64,000 nucleotides of DNA from Stropharia rugosoannulata. Its lineage: Eukaryota > Basidiomycota > Agaricomycetes > Agaricales > Strophariaceae. The notes beneath the pieces were generated by a model, which did not search any database, was not told the DNA's origin, and worked only from the letters and a program-made list of their open reading frames with translations. The position numbers and the translations under genes were made by a program. The stretch is from assembly GCA_028532985.1 (NCBI GenBank), contig JANCIK010000005.1:626501-690500 (forward strand). Reading direction: 5' to 3'. Positions 12,599 to 24,356 of this stretch are shown in pieces (the first letter of the stretch is position 1; every line of letters starts with the position of its first letter).

Positions 12599-13966
12599 AT
12601 GAGTACTTCGTCTGAGCTGGAGACGGTAGTTATTTTCCGTACTCTCAAGGCTCAAAGCTGACTTCTCCACGCCCAAGGTTTTTCACGACGAGACTTATCC
12701 TATCTCTATCGCGTAAGTTCCCCGCCGCTAGTAATGGCCGCCCACAATAACTGGAAGACTGTTTGATAGCATTATGGGACCCACCGGAACGGGGAAAACA
12801 TCCGTGCGTGATCCATGAAACACTTGCTAAATCCTGAGCTCAACGAGTGCTAAAAAGCTTATCAACCTGCTCAGTGGTTCTGAGCTTCGCATCGGGCGCG
12901 AACTCGAGTCCTGCACGAGTGATGTCCAGATAGCGAAGTTGTTTGACCTCGACGGACATATGATCTCTCTTATCGATACACCAGGGTTCGACGATACGAA
13001 CCTCAGCGCGACGAGTGTCTTGAATATGATTGCAGCTTATTTATCCTTCTCGTACGTCCTTCACAGAATTTATTCCCCTGACTAACGTAAAGCAATCCCC
13101 CCAGATATGATCAAGGCCATCGGTTAGCTGGGGTCATCTACATGCACCGTATACTGGACAATCGCGTCGGCGGAATTTCGGCGCGCAGCTTCCGTATGTT
13201 CAGACACCTTTGCGGGGAGGAGACGCTCTCAAAAGTTGTTATAACGACGTCCATGTGGGATCGAATAGATGTGACGGTAGGCGAAGAACGCGAGCGGGAG
13301 CTCATAGACAAGGATGTCTTTTTTAAGCCGGCTATCGAAAAAGGCGCCCGCCTTGCACGGCACGACAATACCCTGGAGTCTGCGCAGGCAATTATTCGGA
13401 CCATTATGCAAAACGCAGACAAGAACACCGTCACGCTGAAAATACAAGATGAGCTCAGACGGGGCATCAGCGTGGAGGAGACACAAGCGGGGAAGGAAAT
13501 TGGGCGCCAGATCCTGGAAGAGATCGACCACCACCGGGTCGAGGTGCAGGCCCTGCTCGTCGATATACAAGAAGCCTCAAAGACGCGCGATCATGAGAGC
13601 CGCCAAGAACTCCTCCGGGAGCGGGCGCGGCTGGAGACGATGATACAGCGACTAGAGAGGGACTCGGAGAACATGGCGAAGAATTACAGCGAAACGCTGA
13701 AAAGTTTAGAGGAGCGTTTGCGGCTGGCAGAACAGTTCGCGATCTCATCTCGGTTGCATTCGCAGCATTCCAAGGCCAGGGACGCGTTGTCCGACACGAA
13801 CGAGGGGCCCCCGCAACAAACGCACTCGCCCGTCGTTCAAGCCGTGGCAGCAACTGAAAACAGCAACGCGGTGTTAGAGGGCAAGCTCGCCGCTGCGATA
13901 CCGGTATTGGGGTTCTGGGGGAAATTATCTGTCATGCTCGCTCCGTTCTCCTTGACCTGGAAATGA
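12599..13966 (+). CDS. Small G-domain (AIG1/septin-like P-loop) NTPase with coiled coil
   Basis: Five exons (12599-12625, 12678-12712, 12770-12803, 12858-13051, 13105-13966) give 383 residues. The G1/Walker A loop GPTGTGKTS is at 24-32 and is assembled across an intron. G3 is DTPGFDDT at 72-79, and a G4-like TTSMWD is at 144-149. These define the P-loop GTPase-like family that is widespread and expanded in Agaricomycetes. Residues about 225-300 form a charged coiled coil with repeated Glu and Arg. The C-terminus holds a hydrophobic patch (PVLGFWGKLSVMLAPF) that could touch a membrane. Such proteins resemble GIMAP/AIG1 GTPases in layout. The substrate and role are unknown. The gene stands alone, and its intron-rich start is typical of the family. 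Confidence 0.8.
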
Positions 13967-15244
13967 GTCATTCCCCAATCTGACGTTATCTCACAGGTTC
14001 TAGGCGTGCGTTGCGTTATGTAGACGCATATGTACAATCATTTCCGTTGAATGCATAGCTTATTATTGTATACCTCTTGACTTGGCCCGTTGTGGCCGGA
14101 TGATTGGGCGCTGAGCGCTGAGGAATATGTTGGAAGAACGTAAAGTCACGGAGCAGGCGGGTCCCTTTAAGCGCTCTATGTACGCACTTCACCTTGCATT
14201 AGCGTTGCGATTTAGAAAATATGAAGTGTATATTATATTATATAGACTGTAATGTGCAATGCACGGAAGCCTATTTGCTTCCGCCAGACATGTTGTATGA
14301 TGATGGATGCAAAAAGATATAGGCGCCGAAAAGCGCTCGATTGCGATCAGTTTGTCTGATGGACAGTGCCTTGAGTCGCCTTGGCTGCTTGGCCTGGCTA
14401 TGTAGATTTCTTAAAATCGCGACAAATCTCCTTTACAAAGGGTTACAAGGCTACACCGGCGCCAACATCCCCAGCTGTCCAGTGCCTATGCACCTGCTAT
14501 TTTTCTACCCTTAGAAAACGTACCCCAGCCATGTTGTCGGGGCATCCCCGAAGCTCGAAACGCGCCTGACGATTGATCAGCTCGATCGGGTGGTTCGGCC
14601 CTGATTGTCAGCAATCAAATCGTGTCGTTATTACGTACCAAGATCCTCTGAATTGAATTGGGCTGGCACGATATTTGCTCGCAACGGATCAGGCGTGCTA
14701 CGTATGTCCTATGCATTTCAGAATCAATCAGAATCTGTACAAATGTACATATGCACTCCCTTACATTTGTGTCGTGAGTCCATGGCTGCACTGAAATATA
14801 TGTCTACGCATCAAACGGGACTACTGGCCTGCCGCGTAGCTACCTTGACGGCGTGGACTACATACATTATGTAGTTATAGTTGGAGTGTGAAATAATGCG
14901 CGTATTTTCTATATCACCTTACCATGAAGATGCATTGAGCTCAAACACAGCCTAGTGAGGTGTGAAATACCTCATTCTCGTCATTTCCAGGCGCCGCCGT
15001 GCTTATCCGCTTAAACGTGAACAGGTGGGGGCCCCCAACACGAGAACTGCGAATGCTGCTCTGGTCAAATCTCTCAGCGGCGGCTTATGTACTATTGGTG
15101 AAAGCCTGCTTTTGTCTTCAAACAAAGGCATAGAGACTACAAAAAGAACTACATTTCTCTCTCACAAACAGCAAGCTTCGCCTTAAAGTATTGAAAACCC
15201 TGCATACCGAATCGCCTCCATTAACCGTTCAAAAATCCCCTTGA
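13967..15244. other. Spacer between the G-domain gene and the inverted-repeat element
   Basis: The 1.3 kb contains only short frames and AT-rich patches. I see no domain, RNA gene or repeat structure in it. Confidence 0.5.
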
Positions 15245-16164
15245 TACGGTGGGCGAGCACTGCCAGCTTCGCTTGCAGTGCTCCTCCATCATTTCGTTTC
15301 GGAGTTGGCCCCACGCCAAGCATGTGTGGACGGCACACCGTACTGGCACATACAAGGCATGTACCGAATACGAGACCGGCGCTCTCGGTGGTCGTTCTTG
15401 AGTGCGTGTCAAGCAAGATGAGTGCGTGCATGGATTGAGTGCGTTGTGCGCTCCAAGTAACTACATGTTGTGCAGGCGTGCATTGAGCGCGCGTTGTGCA
15501 GGCCCCTAATTTACCTTTGATTCATGTCATTAAATTGACATTTAGTAGCTCCGAGTTCCACACTGGGCTTCTGCACTGAGCTACTATGATGTTGGAGAGT
15601 ACACCAGTACCTAGTCACTATGTAAATTAAGCACGAAAACCCATGATGGATATTGTGAATCATAAATGATATATTCAAAGATAATGTGGATGTACTTCAT
15701 CATGTTAAGGAGCATGGTTGGAGCTAACTGTATCGTAGAGAGTATAAGCAGGACTTTTTGTATCATTGCACGTTGACTTGGAGTAAATCTACATCAAATT
15801 TGTATCCTATGCCCAACACAACCGGAAAAAATCAGTATTCCAACTGCCGTGAGTTATGTGAACCTAAGAGCACGGATTAATGATGAAATATATCCGATTA
15901 TATTTGCTATGAGGAATACATTGTACATAATACCATTCTACATGTAGTGTAGTAGTGCCATACAGCACTATATGCGCTTGCGGTGCGGGTGGACCCACTG
16001 CAATATGACTATAGTTTTACCACGAAGTTTGGCAACATGCGTGCCGTTAACATGCCGAGTCGGAGCTAACCGTGGCAGGCAACAGCCAAGCTCAACTGGC
16101 CGGAGGTAGCTCCATCACATCAGCTCCACATTTTAAACGAAGCTGGCAGTGCTCGCCCACCGTA
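15245..16164. mobile_element. Element of about 0.9 kb with perfect 27-bp terminal inverted repeats
   Basis: Bases 15245-15271 (beginning tacggtgggcgagcactg) are the exact reverse complement of 16138-16164. The outermost dinucleotide on both sides is TA, as expected for a Tc1/mariner or pogo-type target duplication, which leaves a body of about 916 bases at 15247-16162. The interior is AT-rich and has no transposase-like frame. The structure therefore fits a non-autonomous DNA transposon (MITE-like) mobilised in trans. The family name is inference; the repeats are seen directly. Confidence 0.7.
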
Positions 16165-16951
16165 CTTGAGGATATTCTATTCGAAAGCTTAGGATAGCTT
16201 CGATAGCTTCGTTTACCCCTTCAGTCTGTAATTACGCGCCAGTAAGCGTTGTGCTGTGCATTGTCTTTGCAAGCAGTCCCGTGCATTCACACCTTCCTCT
16301 CGTGATCTGACTAATCCGCCAGTCCGGAGCCGCTTACAGTGAGTGTCCGTGACGCCGAATGTGTTCAAAGGAAGCGGCAAAGAGAAATGATAAAATGATT
16401 CGGCGGAAAAAGTCGCGAGATTCTCGAACATCATAGTCCAATGCATACCGCCCAAAGTTAGAAAAAGAGAAAAGAAGTAGGAACGTTTCATCTTAATTCT
16501 ATCCGCATCTTGCCAGATCGTGTTACAGAATTGTCAAATGGGTGATGATGCCTAGCCAACCTTTATGAGTTGCTGATCTGCCCAGCATCGACATCTTTGG
16601 TGCGAGTGCCTAACAGAGCCAGAGATATGTTTTCAGTTCGGTGTGCATATGTTGACTCAAGTCTGAGACGGAGAACGCTGAGGGATTTGGTATGCATCAG
16701 TATTAATAAAAAGAGCGCCCTCACCCCACTATTATCTTATTGTTCGAGACCAGTACCGTAAGATCCTGGGGAAGCTATAGGCTTCTTCTCAAGATAATGA
16801 CCACGTTCACAGCTACCAGTGGTTCTGCGGAATGTGCGGGAACCTGTACAAATTTGGTCTGTACAATGTACATAGGCGGGGCCTTTACTGAAGGGATAAT
16901 ATTAGGTGGTACACACATCAGAATTTGTTGGACAACTGTTCAGTTTATGCT
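16165..16951. other. Spacer downstream of the mutarotase gene
   Basis: I see no gene. The stretch presumably holds the 3' end of the minus-strand mutarotase transcript. A short repeat of the type agcttcgatagcttcg lies at about 16195-16212. Confidence 0.4.
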
Positions 16952-18849
16952 TTAGTGGGCTGCTTGATTGGTCGCCTCAAACTTCACGTCGCAACGGACG
17001 TAGTTGTGATACAGCTCAGCAGATGTCAACAGCGTGTCCTCTCTGTCGTGATTCTTAGGCTCAAGGAAAGCTGCGAGAGGCTGAATGACATAGTCCATGT
17101 GTTAATTCACAGGCAGTGACGAAGAGACAGAAATAACGGGACGCACATGGTGGAACTCAATGAACGCAGCAGCTGCCATCAAACGCAACAACAATCAGTT
17201 CCCACACGGCGCATTGAATTGCAAGCCAGCACACTCACTCCCTGGGCCATATGCGTCGCCATTATCACGTATCCCAGCGCCGCCATGTATTTTCTTGCGC
17301 GCGCCCTTGGAAGCGCTCGCCAGTGAATTGGTATAGAACATAGCCCCATGCTCTGCAAGATCAGATAAGGATGGCGTTCTGAACAGGGTCTAAAGGATGC
17401 ATACGATTGCTGTCAAAAAGGACCTTGAGTCCTGATTTGTTAGAGGCGAGGACGACCGTTGGTTCGGCCCTCGCGCCGCGCGCCTTGTCGTCGGATGCGC
17501 GCAAAAGGTCTTCTACGAAATTTGACGCATCGCTAAAAGAAGATAATGGAATACGCGTAGGTATGGAAGAGCTGGCTTTCTCCTCAAAGAGATAATAGTC
17601 GTCTATGCGCGACATATGCCCGGTGATGTAAGTGCCTTGTAGATAAGTGGAGATGCACGAGCACACATACCATAACCGGAAGGCGGCATTTGGTGCCCAA
17701 TAGCCTTCGAATCGTGAGCATGCGCGGGCGCTGCTGTAACAGGGATATATTTGCCAGTTCCAAGACTATTCGAAGCAAGCTCTGCAATATGATCGCTCTA
17801 TAGATGCGTTCTGTATTAGTTTCGGGATGTGTACGAGTCAATTGTTAACACACACCTTGATAGATAAGATATGGTCCTTGACCGACAAACTATCAGGTAC
17901 CTCGTCGCGTAGACTTGCACCAAGATTGAACCCCCAGTGCTAACGCCTGATAAGTATTCCGTTCTCTGAGGCAATCAGAAGGCAAGGTCCGTACTTGGGT
18001 TAGGTTTACAGGCGTAACGAGATTGGGTTCCTCGAGCTTGGCGCGATAGATCAGAACCAGGCTGCCCAACGAATATTCAGCACCTGCAGAGCCGCTTGAT
18101 CGCTCCTCAAGGTGTGCTTTTGTGGGCGGAACAAGGCCGATAAAGGCCTCAGTCAAGAGGGTGCCAGGATAGCCTTGGTCACCCGATGGCGACCTTAGCC
18201 GGAATATGGCGTATGACGAGGCATCAAGGGCCTTGATCTGATCAAGCTCTGCTGCAGAGAACAAAGTCGCGGGCTCCTCATCAGTGACTACACTCCAAGG
18301 CAAGGCATCGAATCCCACTGGGCCTCCATGGAGAGAGACTGCGGGAGATTCTAGACAATCCAGCGGCGTTAGATGCAAACCAGGCTGGTACCACCATAGA
18401 ACCTATATACTCACCATTTGCTTGTGTGTTGAGCTCGCTCGTGAAGCCCTTCCTTTCTAGGACATGGGTTCCAACTGGAATGCGATTCGCATATCGGCCA
18501 ACAATGGAATTGGTGTACTTCTGCGTCTTATGGTCGGTGGGGGTCTCCGGGCCTATTACGATATCATGCGTCTACGTATTAAGATAAGTACCCGGCCAGA
18601 ATTCCGCGACCATCCCGCTTGATGTCGCGATACGGGGGGGAGCACAGAATTCAACTCACACGTCCATCAGCTTGCACCACGAACTTGTGGATGGTGAATC
18701 CATATGGGAGGACCTGCGCGGCGGGGCAGCGTTGGCGTCTGATATCTATAGTATAGTACGTGATGCGACGCCCGACGCACCTCGACTGCAAGCGACGGCT
18801 GAATGCGCGCGTCGGGTAGCGTAAGTAAGACCGGCTGGAACTCTGACAT
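16952..18849 (-). CDS. Galactose mutarotase (aldose 1-epimerase), 10 exons
   Basis: Minus-strand exons are 18849-18781, 18713-18660, 18571-18415, 18338-17995, 17939-17856, 17797-17671, 17602-17405, 17352-17239, 17172-17147 and 17080-16952, giving 433 residues. The enzyme interconverts alpha and beta anomers of aldoses such as galactose, in the cytosol. Family landmarks are SIVGRYANRI near residue 70, VSLHGGPVGFD, the segment PVNLTQHWGFNL with the predicted catalytic His209, the MPPSGYDDYY region, and AAFIEFHHP with the predicted catalytic base Glu388. The end VRCDVKFEA is also typical. Several frames look broken before splicing, but all resolve with short GT-AG introns, including a 26-base exon. 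The length is normal to slightly long for fungal members, and the gene appears intact. Confidence 0.88.
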
Positions 18850-19545
18850 GGCGGATTGGTGTCGTGGCGGAGAGGAAGACGCGACGGAGTGGGTGCTTCG
18901 GCGTGCGTGCCTCTTAAACCGCTCAATGAATCGAACCCCCCTCTCCCCGCCCCCGGTCCGAATATTCGCCGACGGTGTCCCGTGGTCTCCTTCAAACGCC
19001 CTGGATGACCACGACGAGGCGCAGCAGACATCCGTTTCTTGATCTATGAGCTGAAAGGTTGTCCCAGACGTAGACGTTCTGGTTGCCGCAAACCCGTTGG
19101 CTCATGCCATGCATGCTGCACCGCCATCATATTATTGACATTTTGCAAATCATCGGAACTTGCCGACCAGTCGGCCTAAGTAGTATCCCCTTGTCAGCAC
19201 GAATCCGAATCCTGGAAACACTGGCAAGAGACATCTGCTACAGATGCGCATAAGCCCCGTTGTTGGTTCCAAAGCAACTGAAATATGAATGGAACCAAAT
19301 TGACAGCGCAGGAATGAAGCAGACTTCAATTAATTTATTAACGTCCCGAACTGTTATGACTCGAGTGTTACATCGGGCACACCTTTGGAGAAATTCCGCA
19401 AGGGTGGGGCTGTTGATGTACATTCCCCGCTGCCTTACGTTCATCAGATAGTCCAGACTAATACTTGACATAATGCACTATTTGACGGAGCAGTCACATA
19501 ACAAAAGCCTGTTTTCAATTCAATTAAGCTGTACACCACCATGTA

Positions 19546-20048
19546 CTACATTATCATCGAACAAGAAACCCATTTACTACTTACTTTATACACCACCTCA
19601 ATTCTTACAAGTTCAGAGTAGCTATCGAAATTTAACTTTGTCCCTGCCCGAGTCTTGTGGCGTAGTATTAGCCTGCGCGCAGCCCGAGCCACCTGGTTCA
19701 CGAACGGCGCTGCGATGTCATCGAGCAAGTAGTAAGTGGCGACGTTGAGCCTTTCGCGGAGACCATAGTGACATAATTCAGATATCCACGGGCCTGCGCG
19801 CGCGTAGTATTACGCACAAGAGCTGCTCAACCTGACGTCTCTAACCTCGGAAGCGGGCATGTGCCGGCGATCGACGCATTGACTCCACTACTCCATTCCG
19901 TACTGTTCGCCGGGCCACAACTCAGTGGTATAGGTGGTGGTGTTAGTAGGTTGCGCGCTATCATGCTGGTAACAATCTCAGTTTTTTTTCTGGAGTCGAA
20001 GTGCGGATTCCGGAATAAGCTTGATAGATAGAAAACGTCACGGAACAA
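19546..20048 (-). other. Possible minus-strand gene fragment, unidentified
   Basis: Two stretches on the minus strand look protein-like. One, at about 19750-19560, reads through LNVATYYLLDDIAAPFVN and RAARRLILRHKTRAGTK up to a possible GTAAGA donor. The other, at about 20048-19860, includes GPANSTEWSSGVNASIAG. They could be two exons of one gene, but I cannot join them with confidence and recognise no family. A decayed gene is equally possible. Confidence 0.25.
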
Positions 20049-21790
20049 AAACCAGTGGTCGTCTCCGGGATCCTTTAGGCTTTGGAGTAGAGTCTGATCA
20101 TGGTAGACCTATCATTTAACTCCCCGAATATAAATATTTTACTTTAGGAGAATTACTTTGGTCTGGTGGCAATATACTTATCCGGATTTAACGAGGCGTT
20201 CGATAGCTAAAATATTGTACCCGTGGGTGCTCATCACTTACTATGTACATACACACTACAAAAACTACAAAGCAGACCACATGTTTAATGTGTCGAGCTT
20301 TAACAACAAAACAAAATGCTTCGGGGAACTTTCAAATAATGACCCAGGCCCTATGGTATCGTGGATTTAGATAGATAGATAGATAGCAGTAGACAAATCA
20401 AATCCGCAGTGGCTATTGAGTTGCGTTATTTTAGGATTTTAGGCTTCACGTCTAATGGTCCAGCTGGGACCCAAGTAATTAAAGTAAGTGCAGTATACAT
20501 AGGCTAAAGCTTGAATTGTAAGCACGATGACGTACGTCCATGGGCGCCTATTATTACAACACAGCACCGTACTATTAAGGTACCATGGTACCATGGTGTG
20601 AGAATGCGCATTGAAGTAACCCCTGAGACGTAGCCCAGGCAAGGTCTGGCTGCGTTCAAAAAAATTCAATTATATTCCCAACGCAGTATTTCTGAACTTC
20701 TGACTTCCGACCTACACACACACGGACACGAACACCGTACGTGACTCGGGCGCAAACAGGGCACGAGCCGGGTAGCCGAAACACGAGTTGCCCGCCGCAA
20801 GTCAGCAGGCCGCACGGCGCATTGGTATCACTATCGTATCATATCATATCATAAGTACTATGTAGTCTGTGTGTAATATAAATATAGATATAGACATAGA
20901 TTTAGACATACGGGGCTGCACATCAGATATCAGATACCGATACACGATAATAGAGTACAATGCAGAAGTGCAGTATGTAGAGTATGTATGTAATGCACGG
21001 CGTGCGGAGGAGACACTAATAGCACTAGTAACGCGGACAGAAATACTTACCTTACTTACCTTACATACCTTACTTGCTTACATATCGCACGGCGTGACTT
21101 CGGCGACACCGACCGGTAGGCCTGGCCTGGCCTCAGGCGGAGGGGGGGGGGTTCACCTAAAGTGAAATGCTCACGGCCGTCCCGTGGGCCGTAGTCATCG
21201 TCAGTATCCGACCTGCCCGGCGAGGCGAGGCGAGGCGTGTCGAAGTTCACGGGTTCACGGGTTCTCCAGACCTCCTCGGCGGTTGGCGCTTAGCGTTTGT
21301 TTAGCGGCTGGTACAGTCCGTCCCTGTCCCTGGCACACGCTCATTCAGTGCACCACGGACAGCGCGCCCCCGCGCCCCCGCGCTTCTCGTTTGTGTGTGG
21401 TGGTGGTGGTGGTGCAAATTTGGGTACTGTAACCCCACCGCGTCTAGACTGCGGGGTATGCAAATCGAGCAGATCGTTCGTTAATATCGCTCTGCTTATC
21501 CGTTCGTCGTTTGTTCGTTCATCCGTTCGTTCATTCGTCGTTCGTTTGAGTTTCCCACCCCCCCTCCCACCTCCGACACCCAACGACTGCCGTCCACAGA
21601 CACAGAAAGGCTGTCCGCGCCGACACTCATACTACACTATATATAATATATAGCTCAGCGCGCGCGAGCGAGCGAGCGATATCCGATCCGGACACAGGCT
21701 GCTCCTGCTCGGACATAGCGCCCATTTACTCGCTGATCTGATTATATGTTCAGAGGCGTCGCACATGCCGCATACAGCCTGTTGTGCCGA

Positions 21791-21830
21791 CGCACGCACG
21801 CACGCAGATCCGACTGCGTGCGTGCGTGCG
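21791..21830. repeat. Perfect 17-bp-arm hairpin made of CGCA/TGCG repeats
   Basis: Bases 21791-21807 (cgcacgcacgcacgcag) are the exact reverse complement of 21814-21830, around a 6-base loop (atccga). It is a tandem CGCA repeat facing its complement. Such a structure could extrude as a cruciform or form Z-DNA. Confidence 0.7.
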
Positions 21831-22848
21831 GGGTATGGGCTGTGTGCGGTGCGCTGTGCGCTGTGGACGGTAGTCATGACTGTAAGCCTATTATAATGCG
21901 CAGTAATAACACACCACATACGACTGTACGCTAATAGCACATTACACGCATTACATACATACATACATACATACATACTCTACATACATACGAATGACGA
22001 ACGACTCGGACGAATGACGCTGCTGTCTGCTGTCTGCTGTCTGATGAGTTGCTGTCCTGCCCTGACGATATGACTGGGGCTGGGGCTGGTGCTGGGGCTC
22101 GTAAGCCATCTAACGTAAATGTAGTGTTTAGACAATATAAGCAACCATGCAGAGATGCAGAGGGGGCATCAGAGAAGCAGCCCAAGAGAAACTTACATAG
22201 ACAGAAGATAGAAACTTGACACTGCCTCCGTGGAGTTTAGTTCTTGGACATTGATTGATTTGATTTGATAGAGCATCGAGGGAAAGCTGAATCAAGTCTA
22301 TATAATGTTTTCCGGAGGGATTGGTTGGTTGGTTGATATGTATACTATACATAACCAGTATGTAGTAGCAGTATATAGAGTAGAGCGAAAAAAGGACTTG
22401 ATGTCAATTCTTCCGCGGCGCGACGATGTCACAGCGACCCTGCACGTCACAATCACCTTCACCTTCCAAATTCCAAGTTCCAAGACATTCACAGAGTCAG
22501 GGCCGCACGAAAAAAAAGGGTCCTCGTCCTCGGACGGACGAGAAAAAAAAATTGGGACTTGCCAGACAAGACAAATGCCCAGTGTCATATATGCGTCGGT
22601 GGTGGTGGTACAACATATACATATTTCTATACATATACTACAGTAGAGATAAGATGAAGATGTTCCAGGGGAGGGAGGGGGTGGGCGGTCGACATGCCTA
22701 GCACGCCGGCGCGAATGTGGTGTGGGCCGGGTCGGGGGGTTTTAATGGGCTATCTATGGGGGTAGGTGGGTGGGTGGGTCACAGCCACTCGTCTGCGGGG
22801 GTATCATACATGTTGTTCTAGAGCTAGAATACGTACTACAAGGCAGAG

Positions 22849-24356
22849 TCAGCAATGCAGATAAAATAGAATAGAACAAGACAGGGGAAGGCGGCTCACA
22901 AATTCGTTGGGTGTAGGCAGCTTGTACCCGCCACTGCTGCCGTTGGGCCCGACCTTGCCGGCCGGCGCGCCGGTTTCCCACTGGGCTACGTTCATGCCGA
23001 TGGGCGCAGCAGCGGCGGCGTCGAGTGACGTCGAGAGGGTGTCGAAGATGCTATATTGGTCCGCGACGTCGTGGGCGGCGCCGGTGAGCGGGTACTGGGA
23101 GTAAGCTGCGAGGCCCTGGGCGGCGTATGACTTGTACAGCTGGCTGCCCGCTATGGTCGGGGAAGCCGCGTCGGAAAAGACCATCTGCGCGTCTGAGAAG
23201 CCGGACAACGTGGAGTTCATAGAGATCTCGAAGGAGTGGTAGGAGGCGTCGGAGGGGGAGGGCGGGGTGGCGTTGTGGTGGTGGTGGTGGTGGTGGTCGG
23301 AGAGGAAGTCGAAGGCGATGGGGGAGGCGCGGAAGGAGGAGGAGGGCACGTCGTCGCTTGTGACGGAGGAAGAGGAGGACCAGGTGAAGCTGGGCTCGAA
23401 GCGGTATGGGTTGGGCTGTTTGGGGTCGAGCTGGCCCTGGAAGGAGGTGGTGATGTAGGGCAGGGTCATGGACGGCGACTCGGGCGATGCGCTCGAGGAC
23501 GAGGACACGCTCTCCGTCTTTCGGTGGCTCAAGGCGTACGTCGCGCCATCAGATTTGCGTCTTGGTCGGGTGCTGCGAGACAGGTCCGAGTTGAATCGCG
23601 TTATACTGTTGTACCTATGCCGCTGTGAGTCTCTACAGGTACTTCCGCTCAGATAAAACATACCTGTTCTTCGCTGAGAGGCCTGTACGGCCGGGAAAGT
23701 AAGTCTTGACGATTTTTGTCCAGACCTTGCCGTGCTCCGAGACGGCGCGGAGGAGCAGCTCGTCCTGTGCGGGGTGAGTGCCGGAACGAAGCAAGGAAAA
23801 GGCGATCAGCTTACCGCTTCTGATGACCAGGTGGTTCGATCAATTGCGGGGTTGAGCGTGTCCGTCCAACGCTTTGCGCATTCTACGGAACCATGTCAAT
23901 ACAAAACGCAGCACAGTGGTGTATGGGCACTCACGGTCACTGTTCCGGGTCTGCACAACCGAGGCGACCAGCGACCATCTGCAGAACATACCAGTCAGTA
24001 CCTCGCAAGACGAGAAGATAATCTGGGTGCATACCGGGTACCGTATCGCTCGATGCCTTTGACCAGCTTCTCATCCTCGTCGGGCGCCCATCCGCCCTTG
24101 ACCACGTCCGACGCCATCTTTGCAAACCAGCGCTTGCGGCAGTCCTTGTTCGTCCTGTTGGGCACATGCTTGGCAATGGCATGCCACTTGGACGGGTTGG
24201 CGTTATCGGGATCCTCTGTGTCAATAGTGATGCGTTAAAATGACGCTCGGCGAACGATCACGGCAGCGAGCGCGCACCCTTTTGAACGGCGTCACGGAGG
24301 AGTTGGTCCTCCTTCGCGGTCCATGACCTGCGTTCTCTGCAAAACATCTGGGACAT
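22849..24356 (-). CDS. Three-repeat Myb-type DNA-binding protein
   Basis: Minus-strand exons are 24356-24278, 24215-24035, 23978-23935, 23882-23815, 23764-23664 and 23614-22849, giving about 412 residues. Three Myb/SANT helix-turn-helix repeats fill residues 10-160. Repeat 1 has Trp12, Trp38 and Trp56; repeat 2 has Trp69, Trp88 and Trp107; repeat 3 has Trp120, Trp139 and Tyr159. Repeats end in the usual CRKRW, CAKRW and SAKNRY motifs. This predicts a nuclear sequence-specific transcription factor. The C-terminal 240 residues are Ser/Pro-rich, with a run of seven His encoded by a CAC repeat, and look like a disordered regulatory tail. The 3' end is uncertain. Reading through gives the stop at 22849. 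Splicing after PNEF to a later acceptor would change only the last few residues. Confidence 0.82.

Larger units (their letters stand above)
18850..22848. other. 4-kb spacer, simple-repeat-rich in its right half
   Basis: The left part includes the mutarotase promoter and a possible gene fragment at 19546-20048. From about 20380 the sequence fills with short tandem repeats: gata at 20370-20387, ttacc units at 21047-21075, tgg units at 21400-21415, gttc units at 21470-21547, gcga at 21660-21678 and cata at 21955-21975. No confident gene is seen. Confidence 0.5.

Noticed and set aside
17361..17666. Mutarotase seeming truncated at a stop near 17361
   Set aside because: A 52-base GT-AG intron removes the stop and restores the NQHGAMFYTN segment, so the gene is intact.
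18651..19031. Long minus-strand frame overlapping the mutarotase start
   Set aside because: Its composition is Arg-rich and not enzyme-like. Spliced exons from 18849 give a complete mutarotase N-terminus in another frame.
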